Positions 48,280 to 57,001 of a stretch of DNA of 64,000 bases are shown here, in pieces. The stretch comes from Corticium candelabrum (taxonomy: Eukaryota > Porifera > Homoscleromorpha > Homosclerophorida > Plakinidae), in assembly GCF_963422355.1 (NCBI RefSeq), contig NC_085095.1:3444009-3508008 (forward strand), given 5' to 3'. The position numbers and the translations under genes were made by a program. Below the pieces are notes generated by a model, which did not search any database, had not been told where the DNA came from, and worked only from the letters and a program-made list of their open reading frames with translations. Each line of letters begins with the position of its first letter. Within the stretch, counting starts at the first letter, position 1.

Positions 48280-48760
48280 CTAAGATTTCAAAGTTTTACG
48301 AAGAGGCTTAGCTTTAGAAGTACCTACTGCATGAGCTTGTTTGTACTGTTCCATAAATGATATCACGCATGAAAATCCACGTATCGTAATCCATAAGTCT
48401 ACAATCATTCTAAGTAGCTGATGACTACCATCATCATCAAGATCTGAAGACAACTGGGACCAATAAAACTGAACGTCATCTGATCCCACAACTGCCTCTC
48501 TGACTTCATCACGGGAACATAACGACGATGAAGTGTCAAGCGCTGACAAATTGTATAGCTTACGAACATTGAGTTCAAGCTGCTCAAACAGGAGATAGGA
48601 CAGATCACTGACTGTAAACAGACCTGCACGGTTTACTCGATCCACCCAGTGTCTAGTGTAGGCGAGGAAATCTTCACAATCCGTCTCATCCTCACACATC
48701 CCCCAGAGGCACAGAATAAATTCCTCTTTGGTGATGGGAAGATCGTTCTAGCTTCTTTCT
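48280..48760 (-). CDS. Second gene convergent with the P-like transposase; function unknown
   Basis: The frame 48699-48280 encodes DCEDFLAYTRHWVDRVNRAG, LFTVSDLSYLLFEQLELNVR, DDVQFYWSQLSSDLD and LLRMIVDLWITIRGFSCV, then ends in a short basic tail. It continues upstream in frame to about 48752 (LPITKEEFILCLWGMCEDE). I remember similar unnamed proteins in cnidarians and sponges next to P-like transposases. Its stop lies only 31 bases from the stop of the transposase gene on the other strand. The close tail-to-tail layout suggests a second gene of the same element. No catalytic motif is evident. The 5' end is not defined. Confidence 0.55.
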
Positions 48761-48769
48761 TAGTGACAC

Positions 48770-49189
48770 GGGAATGTAACCTGCCGTGCATCGTATCACC
48801 TTTGCTCCTCTGTTGACGTGGCCAATTGCTCAGACTGATGAGTCAACGACGTAACCTCAACAGGGTAATGGACTTTTATGAGGTGCTGTTCATCTTTTTT
48901 CTGGTAATTTCTGCAAATCAGGAATCTTTGTGGTAACTAGGAATACGTGCTAAATCCGGTCAGACTGCGCTAAAAGCAGCTCTATTCAACCTATAAACGA
49001 ACACGAAGTTGCTTCCACCTGTCCAGCAATCACAACACAGACACTGCACGTGACCACGTGACACTAGCTTTCTGCATAGTAGGAATATCGTTAGAACTTT
49101 TCTTCTAGTGCACCGACCGTTTCTATCCGCTGCTTCCCACTTTTACACAATAAGTCAAACGTTTCTGCACTCGTTCAGTGTTTGTCCAG
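48770..49189. other. No recognised gene; insertion site of the LTR element at its right edge
   Basis: No coding motif was found. If the second gene of the P-like element has more exons they should be here, or beyond the LTR element after 53122, but none is evident. The P-like element's right terminal repeat was not found. Confidence 0.35.
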
Positions 49190-49194
49190 GCTAC

Positions 49195-49342
49195 TGTAGT
49201 GTCGTCGTAAGTTTACTCACGAGCTTCAACAAACTCAACAGACTCTGTAATAACTCAACGACTGCAGTACGCATGCGTCCCTTACTTCTAGACTATTCTA
49301 CTAGCGCGCGCACACAACTAATACTAATGTCATTACTCTACA
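49195..49342 (-). repeat. LTR (3' side in element orientation)
   Basis: This 148-bp direct repeat is identical by eye to 52970-53117, with TG...CA ends. Confidence 0.92.
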
Positions 49343-52300
49343 TCTCCCTTCCTAGGGATATAGTGTCCTCTGGTAGCTCCGGTAGAAGTCTGGCTCGGTG
49401 ACGTTGGTCATAATGGCGTTTCTGTCCTTCCTTGTACTTCTCGTTCAGCATTTTGAAATCCCTCGTATGGGGCCAGTCAGGAATGAGCAGTTTTCTCATC
49501 TGTGGAACATCTGTTCGTATACGTCGCCCCATCAGGAGTTCTGCAGGACTAAGACCGCACCATGGCAAAGGGGTCGCCCGATAACTGAGTAGGGCCATAT
49601 ACGGGTCAGGAGAGTGATCTAGCAAGCTCTTAACGGTTTTCACGCTTCTCTCTGCTTCTCCATTGGCCCTCGGGTAGTGTGGGCTGCTAGTTACATGATT
49701 AAAGCCATAAGCTGCAGCAAAGTGTTTCATCTCCTTTGAGTCAAACTGTGGTCCGTTGTCGCTCACAAACGTGATTGGAACGCCGTGGCGAGAGAAGATG
49801 GCTTTCAGAGCGGTAACAACATTTGTCGAGGTAGTAGTGGTCAGTTTCTGAACTTCTACGTATCTGGAATAGTAGTCTACTACAAGGAGATGTGAAACCC
49901 CTTTCAACTCAAACAGGTCGGCTGCAACACGTTCCCAAGGGTGGTTAGGGAGAGGGGTTGACAGAAGAGGTTCGGTGGCAGTGGGGGTGGATCGCTGACA
50001 ATCAGGACATGCCTTGACGAATTCTTCAACGTTTTTGGTTACCCCGGGCCACCATACTGAGGATAAAACTCTTTGGCGACATTTCTGAATGCCTTGGTGC
50101 CCTTGATGTATTTTCTGCAATGTCTCTCTCTGCAATTTCTTTGGAACCACAATGCGGCTGCCATACAGTAGTAGGTTGTCATGGGTGCTGAGCTCTCCGC
50201 GTTCTGCCCAGTATCGAGCGAGGTCTCCCTTAATTTTGTTTCTGGTGGGCCATCCCTGCATGACATATGTCATTACCTCCGAGCAAATAGGGTCTTCCTG
50301 TTGGGCTCTCCGGTATGCATCCAGACGGTCTTCATTTGCAGGAAGGTACGAGATAAAGGCTTCAACAAACGACTCTGTCGCACTCTTTTCGTTTTTATCA
50401 TTTTCCCCTGCAGGGGTCACAGGTGCGCGAGAGAGTGTGTCCGCCGTATATAGGAGCTTCCCCGGAACATGGGATATTTTGTAGTCGAACCGTGTCAGAC
50501 GTAATCGAAATCGCAAGATTCTCGGTGGGAGTCGATCGAGGCTCATTGTGCCAAGTAGAGGGACCAAGGGCTTGTGGTCAGTCTCTAACTGGATAGACTT
50601 CCCAATAACGTAATCTGAGAATTTCTCGCACGCCCACACAAGAGCCAGACTCTCCTTCTCAATTTGAGAATATCTCTGTTCTGTCTCGGTCATGGACCGG
50701 GAGGCGTAGGCGACGGGTTTCCACACTGCTGGTTGATGCTGCTGCAGAAGAACTGCTCCCAGCCCATAAGCAGAGGCGTCTGCACAGATTTTTGTTGTCT
50801 TTTCCAGGTCGTATAAAGCTAAAACTTTCGGTGTAGTCAATTCCTTCTTGACCTTTGAGAAAGCGTCGTATTGGGACGGTCCCCACACCCATGACCGCCT
50901 ACTGCTCAGAAGCTCACGAAGAGGCTTTGACAATTCGGCGATGTGTGGGGTAAACTTGCTGAGCTGATTGACCATACCCATGAATCTCCGTAGTTCCGTT
51001 GCTGTGGTAGGTTGTGCCATCTTCAGGACAGCTTCCGTTTTCTGGGGATCTGGGGAAATACCCTGTGCACCAATTACATGCCCCAAGAACGTCAGACGCT
51101 CCTTGTTGAACTCGCATTTCGTGCGGTTTAGGGTTAATCCAGACTTCTGCAGTTTCTGCAGGACAGCGTGGAGTCGGGAGTCGTGCTCTTCTTGTGTGCG
51201 TCCGAAAACTAGGACGTCATCCATGTGACAAAGGACTCCTTTTTGGCCAGATAAGATGCCGTTCATGAGCCGCTGGAACAGCTCAGGCGCACTAGATATA
51301 CCGAAAGGTAGTTTGTTGAAGGCGAATCTCCCGAACGGCGTAATGAATGTGGTGAGCGGTCTGGATTCCTCGGCCAGTGGAATCTGCCAAAACCCACAGT
51401 TGGCATCCAACTTGCTAAATACCGTAGCTCCGGCCAAACAAGCCAGTGTGTGGTCAACTTTTGGAAGAGGGTAGACTTCCCTCAAAACACTCTCATTCAG
51501 TGGCCTGTAGTCAACGCAAATACGAATCGCCCCTGATTTCTTTGGAACTACGACCATTCCAGCGCACCATGATGTTGGCTGATCCACCTTTGAGATGACT
51601 CCCAAAGACTCCATCCGGACTAATTCTTCTTGGACTCTCTGTCTGAGAGGCAGTGGGACGTTCCTTGGGGTGAACAGAGCTAAGGGTTTAGCCCCTGACT
51701 TCAGCTTGATTTCATAAGATTCTTGGAATGTGCCTAGCCCTCTGAACATTGGAAGATACTGATCTGGTACTGACGAGGCGACCAAGTTGACTGGCACAAG
51801 TATGTTCAATGATGTGATTGCCGGAAGACCAAGGAGATTGCGCTGTAGCCCTTTTACCACATATACTTTCTGGACACATGACCTACCCTTGTAGCTTAAG
51901 GTAAGAGGTAACTCCCCTAAAACCTCCAACGGCTTCCGATCTGGCCCACATAATTTTCGCGTAGCTTTCTGGATTTGCTGTGGGTTCAGAGCCTGCAAGG
52001 TATGTTCTGAGATAACGGTAACCTCTGCTCCTGTATCCAACTTGAACGAAGTTTGTTGACCCTCCACTGAAATAGTGCTGTTCCAAGAGTTTCCTTGTTC
52101 CAGGTTAACTGTGTACAAATACGACACATCACAACATTCTTCAGCCTCTCTTTCCTCCATGACGTCTGCAACTGCCTTTGAGAAACAATGCTGGTTGTAA
52201 TGGCCTCTTTTCTTACACCTGTGACACGTCGCATCCTTGGCTGGGCATTCCTGTCGTGCATGTGATGGTGACCGTCCACACCGTGTACAGCTGGTGAGGC

Positions 52301-52949
52301 TCCCTGAATTTGTAGCTCCTGCCTTGCTGGATGTGAATGGTTTCTTACCAGGTGGTTTCTGTACTCTCCTGTGGAAGGGGTGTCCCGTGTAATTCACTGA
52401 CTCGATTGGCGACTCTTGCAAGATCCCATGTTGCTTCCGAATGGCTTCCCGCTGTCGAACTGTTTTCTTGGCTTTGTCCAATGTCAGCTCGGCGTCCATC
52501 TGCAAACGCTCAGCCAGGGAGGTGTCACGAATTCCTACAACAATGCGATCTCTGATCATTTCGTCTTTCAGGTCCCCATAGGCACAATTCTCAACCAAAT
52601 TATAGAGACTCGTGATGAACTGCTCGACGGATTCGTCTTCTTTCTGACACCTGCGGTTGAATTGGGCACGCTCGAATATTACGTTTTTCCTTACTTTGAA
52701 GAAATCGTCGAGCTTTCTCAGGACAGTCTCGTACGACTTTCTCTCCTCGTCAGAAATGCTGGTGGATGCGAGGACGTCCTCTGCATCTTCCCCCATGCAA
52801 TAGAGTAGTGTACTTACTTGCCGCTCGTTCTCCCCCTCAGATAGCCCGGACGCGAGACGGAATTGCTCGAATCGCCGCCGCCATTTTGGCCAGTCGTCTG
52901 GGTTTTCAAACGAGAACGGCGTCGGAGGCTGTAACCGAATGCTAGTCAT
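49338..52949 (-). CDS. Gypsy-like gag-pol polyprotein, single frame
   Basis: This frame of 1,203 residues is uninterrupted. In order it holds a gag-type N-terminus (PDDWPKWRRRFEQFRLASG), a CCHC knuckle (CHRCKKRGHYNQHC), an aspartic protease (FKLDTGAEVTV), a reverse transcriptase (VDYRPLNESVLRE, CHMDDVLVFG), RNase H (TKICADASAYGLGAV) and an integrase with an HHCC finger and a D,D,E core. The family makes these parts as one precursor that its own protease cuts. Here gag and pol share one frame, so no frameshift is needed. The end of the frame runs a few bases into the LTR. The Met at 52949, just after the presumed primer site, is the natural start. Confidence 0.92.
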   Translation of the reverse strand: MTSIRLQPPTPFSFENPDDWPKWRRRFEQFRLASGLSEGENERQVSTLLYCMGEDAEDVLASTSISDEERKSYETVLRKLDDFFKVRKNVIFERAQFNRRCQKEDESVEQFITSLYNLVENCAYGDLKDEMIRDRIVVGIRDTSLAERLQMDAELTLDKAKKTVRQREAIRKQHGILQESPIESVNYTGHPFHRRVQKPPGKKPFTSSKAGATNSGSLTSCTRCGRSPSHARQECPAKDATCHRCKKRGHYNQHCFSKAVADVMEEREAEECCDVSYLYTVNLEQGNSWNSTISVEGQQTSFKLDTGAEVTVISEHTLQALNPQQIQKATRKLCGPDRKPLEVLGELPLTLSYKGRSCVQKVYVVKGLQRNLLGLPAITSLNILVPVNLVASSVPDQYLPMFRGLGTFQESYEIKLKSGAKPLALFTPRNVPLPLRQRVQEELVRMESLGVISKVDQPTSWCAGMVVVPKKSGAIRICVDYRPLNESVLREVYPLPKVDHTLACLAGATVFSKLDANCGFWQIPLAEESRPLTTFITPFGRFAFNKLPFGISSAPELFQRLMNGILSGQKGVLCHMDDVLVFGRTQEEHDSRLHAVLQKLQKSGLTLNRTKCEFNKERLTFLGHVIGAQGISPDPQKTEAVLKMAQPTTATELRRFMGMVNQLSKFTPHIAELSKPLRELLSSRRSWVWGPSQYDAFSKVKKELTTPKVLALYDLEKTTKICADASAYGLGAVLLQQHQPAVWKPVAYASRSMTETEQRYSQIEKESLALVWACEKFSDYVIGKSIQLETDHKPLVPLLGTMSLDRLPPRILRFRLRLTRFDYKISHVPGKLLYTADTLSRAPVTPAGENDKNEKSATESFVEAFISYLPANEDRLDAYRRAQQEDPICSEVMTYVMQGWPTRNKIKGDLARYWAERGELSTHDNLLLYGSRIVVPKKLQRETLQKIHQGHQGIQKCRQRVLSSVWWPGVTKNVEEFVKACPDCQRSTPTATEPLLSTPLPNHPWERVAADLFELKGVSHLLVVDYYSRYVEVQKLTTTTSTNVVTALKAIFSRHGVPITFVSDNGPQFDSKEMKHFAAAYGFNHVTSSPHYPRANGEAERSVKTVKSLLDHSPDPYMALLSYRATPLPWCGLSPAELLMGRRIRTDVPQMRKLLIPDWPHTRDFKMLNEKYKEGQKRHYDQRHRARLLPELPEDTISLGREM

Positions 52950-52969
52950 CGTTCAGACTCCTGTCACCA

Positions 52970-53117
52970 TGTAGTGTCGTCGTAAGTTTACTCACGAGCT
53001 TCAACAAACTCAACAGACTCTGTAATAACTCAACGACTGCAGTACGCATGCGTCCCTTACTTCTAGACTATTCTACTAGCGCGCGCACACAACTAATACT
53101 AATGTCATTACTCTACA
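52970..53117 (-). repeat. LTR (5' side in element orientation)
   Basis: This 148-bp direct repeat is identical by eye to 49195-49342. GCTAC follows it. Confidence 0.92.
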
Positions 53118-53122
53118 GCTAC

Positions 53123-53945
53123 CGTTGACGAGAATCAGCAGCGCAAAGTTCACGTGGTCAACCACGACAGACGCCATTTTCTGCATACTAGTAATGTCTC
53201 GCCAAATCGCTACAATGCAACTTGACAGATCAAGATTTACATGGAATGCTTACAGCAATGCATAGAATCATATCACAAAGTTTCTGATTATTCTGACGTC
53301 ATCTTCTCCAAATTTCAAAATTCGACCAAACGATCGATTTTTGACGTTTTGATGACATGTAGTCACTTCTGCTGATAAAAATTAACGTCTAGACATTAGC
53401 TTCTTGTGCAACGTTTGGTTTCATCATATTTGCGAACGACTGTCATTTTGTGTAGGCCGCGCAGAATTCAAGAAATCAAGTTTAATTGGAATCCGTCTTA
53501 GCTAAACAAAATCGATTTCGTTTTGCAGCGTAACGAGAATGTACTCTGATATGTCTTAGAAACACTTTTCAAGAGTCATCTGGAAATAAATAGTTATTTT
53601 GTGAAGTCGCCCACTCGCTATTCCACGAAATTCCGTGCACTCATCCACTTTGTGTCAGTTTACAAGAACAAACGCAATAATTTTACATTGTGGCTCAATT
53701 CATCGATTTTGAGCCGTTTGTTGCTAAATTTCGCGAGGTCGCACTTTTCTGCAGCCATTTTTTCTTTATTAGCAATTAATGTCTTGCCAAATCGTCAATC
53801 AACTAAACTCCAACAGCTTCAAATGTTAGCTATCAGACGTTACTTCGAAAAGAATGAGAAGAATTAAGATTGATGCAGATCTATAATACATATCTAGACA
53901 TACATACATATAAACTGTAACATTACTAAATTCCCAAAAACTAAA
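53123..53945. other. No recognisable gene
   Basis: AT-rich sequence with an 88-residue plus-strand frame (53601-53867) that has no known motif. Nothing else stands out. Confidence 0.4.
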
Positions 53946-53949
53946 ACTA

Positions 53950-54276
53950 CTACTCATTTAAAAATCTTTCTACTTTGGTATTTAGTTCAGTCGTAATCCA
54001 TGTTCCTAGATACCATCTGCAAAGGATATGACAAGCTGCATGATGTGCTTTGGCTGAAAACCTCCAATCACTTGGTACTCCGAAAAGCTCCGAAACATCA
54101 TCACGGTCCCTGTGCTTTGCTGCCTCGTTCTTGAAGTACCAGCGATTGAAAAGTTTGTTTATTCTCTTTATCACTGCTGAACTGAATCGCCCGGCCATGG
54201 CTATGTGCTGCGATGCAGCCAAGGATTGTTTCATAGAACTTTTCTTCCAAAATTTGCCGGACTTTTGACGGGACAT
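53950..54276 (-). CDS. Unidentified short frame, possibly a terminal exon
   Basis: The 108-residue frame contains FSSAVIKRINKLFNRWYFKN, SELFGVPSDWRFSAKAHHAA and WITTELNTKVERFLNE before its stop. The even mix of residues and absence of simple repeats make it look more like real coding sequence than its neighbours. I do not recognise it. It could be the last exon of a gene starting upstream, beyond the Academ-like element, or a chance frame. Confidence 0.3.
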   Translation of the reverse strand: MSRQKSGKFWKKSSMKQSLAASQHIAMAGRFSSAVIKRINKLFNRWYFKNEAAKHRDRDDVSELFGVPSDWRFSAKAHHAACHILCRWYLGTWITTELNTKVERFLNE

Positions 54277-54486
54277 GCTGCCAAAAGTGCTGTGATGTAG
54301 CCACCGCTGTCAAGTTCCCCAAAAAAATTTTTATCTCTTTTTCTGAGCAATGTATCGCTACAAGCACAGGTCATATAAACAACATGCTTTTATAAACACC
54401 AAATTGGCAATATAGCGATAAGAACTCTGCATGCTTAACTTTGCTTACGACTGAAATTAGGTCTTGCCAGCACAGCTGCCCTGGTT

Positions 54487-55193
54487 TAGTCTCGCGCAGC
54501 CAGCCCCTCCCCCTTTTTGACATCCGTTGGCGGGAGACGGTCTTGTAAGGTTCCTTTGATGTCTTGGTTCTGCCGACCCCTGCATTCCATGGGGCATAAA
54601 GACTTAGCGATGATCTGTTAATTGAGATAAGCGACCAACCGGTGGGAACTCATCTGGTAATTAGTATCTGCTGTACGGCGAAGTTTTCGTTTCTGTGTCT
54701 GCTGCAGGTGCTGCTGGACTTTGTTCTGGCTTTAGGCGAGTTCGTTTGCTCTCACGAGTTGCGTGGCAAGAGAAGCGCGCAGGTTGTACGTCTTCTTGCG
54801 CGACAACCTTGGCAGGTGAGTTGTTCTTCGCGAAATTGCTTATAGGCTCGTCTGGACGTCAGCTACAGCGTTAAAGCTAGCAACACGACGAGCAGTCTGT
54901 CCTACACTTCACTGGCTTCCGTACTGTCACGTACGGAAGTTGCGTGATCATGCACTTCCTAGGTGAGATGTCGTCCTCGCACGTACACGCTAATTGTTGA
55001 ATGCTGTTCGTTTCCCTTTAGTATGTCACTGGTGACGGTGATATCCTACGTACTGTACGTCAGTAGCCAAAGTGAACAGGGTTTGACGTACTTTTGCGAG
55101 AGAGAAGAGTATGGGCTAACGAGGTAACGTGTTGTGCGTGGGTTGTGGACGTTTTTGCGTGGGGTTTGTTGTTGTCAACTGTTGCTTTCAGTT
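54487..55193 (+). repeat. Left terminal inverted repeat of the Academ-type element
   Basis: The 707-bp repeat pairs with 62206-62912. It contains strong splice-like signals: a donor GGCAG|GTGAGT at 54815/54816, a second donor CCTAG|GTGAGA near 54960, and an acceptor TTTCCCTTTAG at 55021. These are also in the other repeat. A non-coding first exon and its intron may therefore lie inside the repeat and serve both genes. A 67-residue frame (54642-54845) occurs in both repeats but is likely non-coding. Confidence 0.85.
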
Positions 55194-55370
55194 TGAACGT
55201 TCGTCAGGGCCGCCTACGTCGACATATCATCTTTTGGTAGAAAGAAGTGGGCTAACGAGGCGATCGACGTCTTGTGTGTGAGCTGTAGATCAGGTAGACG
55301 TTGTTGCGTGGGGCCATGGGGTTTGTTTTGTCAACCGTTGCCTTCAGTTGTCTGTATATATAGTGCTTTG
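55106..55370 (+). repeat. Diverged tandem duplication at the inner edge of the left repeat
   Basis: Sequence from GGGCTAACGAG to GCTTTCAGTT (55106-55193) returns in altered form at 55247-55345 (GGGCTAACGAG... GCCTTCAGTTG). Only the second copy continues into TCTGTATATATA...GCTTTGTAT, which matches the sequence just inside the right repeat (62160-62205). The left arm thus has two copies and the right arm one. Confidence 0.65.
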
Positions 55371-55448
55371 TATCTCTTGGTTGGGATAGTTTGCAGTTGT
55401 TTTTTCACTGTTACGTCGTCCAGCTCTAAAGCTATACATTATATTTCC

Positions 55449-56952
55449 ATGGATGTTTGTTTTTTGTGCTGCCAACCTTTCAATAGTGAATGGCAGCGTA
55501 AGAAGAGAAAGAGACTTTATGGTGGCAGCTGTGCAGAAGCAAGAAGACAGTTGGAAGATGTCAGCCTGAACTCTTTGGGACTCCCACTAGCTACTTACTG
55601 TCAGAGATATGAATCAGATGAGTCCATATTTCTTTGCTGTAATTGTGAAAAGAAGTTGACAGATTTGGCCAAGTGTACACAACGCAGCCATGCTCTGAAG
55701 GGAGAGGTAGGTAAAGATTTGTGACAAAGCTCTAACTACAACAGCAATAGCAAGTGAATATTGTAACTTTAGATTGAACAACTGTTGACTAGTGTAGCAA
55801 CAACAGTTACAAGTGGAAGTCTAGCCAAAAGACCCCATCTGGACACAACTGAGACAGGCAGCTGCACACCTGAGCAGCTGAGTCCTGCAGGAGAGAGTGC
55901 TGTGACAGGTGCAGCAGGGTCTCCAATTGTTCAGACGCCTAGTCCTAGATCCCCATGTTTACATTACACCAACAAGTCACCTGCAGTCACAGTAATGGAT
56001 CAATAAAATTATTGACAATGGCTTCATAATGTGTGGTGTATGAGTAGGTAACTGTCCAGTACAGACGTGGTTCAAAGATATTCAAACTTAGGACTCCCAG
56101 GAGAAGGCGTGCTGTCAAGCAGTGTGTTCAGAAATCATTATCTGCAATGTCTAGTTTTATGCTACAGTCTAGAAAGGGAGCTGGTGCTGCAATGAGCAGC
56201 CTTAAGAATATGATCGAACGAGAAGTGAAAGGGCTACGAAAGCTGAACAAATCGACTATGTTCCTGGGCGGCAAAGAATCTCTCACCGACTTTTGCTGGG
56301 ACAATGTCTGGTTGGAGTTGCATAGGTATGCTCCCACTCTGATGGACGTTCTGTCAGTTTTGGTGTTAGACCCGACAGACAACAAGCCAATGGTCTGCTT
56401 GGTGGCTGCCATGGTACTGAAGCAGAGATACAAACACTTCTCAATAGTTCAGCGTGCTATTTCTTTATTGCTCTATGGAAATGGAACTTCGAAGCAGGTA
56501 ATTCAGATTGCTGTTATGACAACAGTTTGTTTACATACTATTGACCAATGGTCTGTAATTAAGGTTTACAATTGTTTGCAACCACTGATGGTATGTTTGT
56601 CATACCAAAGCACCATCGAGCTGGTAGATGTGTTGTCTCAAGATTGGGATAAGGAAGTTCGTCTTTGGTCTGACCACTGGAAAGCATTAACCCTAGTATG
56701 TGGTCAAATTGATATTATGGTAATAAAGCATTACATTCTATTGTTCATATTAGGAATCTCATCCTCCAAGGGATGGTGGTTCTAATCTTCCTTTACTTGA
56801 CACAGAACCGGCTGCAGGTCAATTAGAGGTATCTTCTGAGAGAACTATATCCCCTCGAACTTTCAGTCCTCTTGCAACATTGAGTGACATCAGTGACTCC
56901 AGTCCTTTTGCAAGTCAGGAGTTGTCACCATCTTGTCACGGAGACAGGTAAA

Positions 56953-57001
<49 letters not shown>

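Larger units (their letters stand above)
49195..53117 (-). mobile_element. Short Gypsy-like LTR retrotransposon that looks whole
   Basis: Two 148-bp LTRs (49195-49342 and 52970-53117) begin TGTAGTG and end CTCTACA, and I saw no difference between them. They are flanked by GCTAC on both sides (49190-49194 and 53118-53122), a 5-bp target duplication. On the minus strand a likely primer-binding site (TGGTGACAGG) follows the LTR one base away. One long gag-pol frame fills the interior. Identical LTRs mean a very recent insertion on an evolutionary scale. LTRs of ~150 bp and a 3.9-kb total are short for Gypsy elements. No envelope gene is present. Confidence 0.92.

Noticed and set aside
54642-54845. 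67-residue frame present in both Academ repeats
   Set aside because: The two copies are the same only because the repeats are nearly identical. The frame crosses a strong splice donor and has no domain, so a non-coding leader is more likely.
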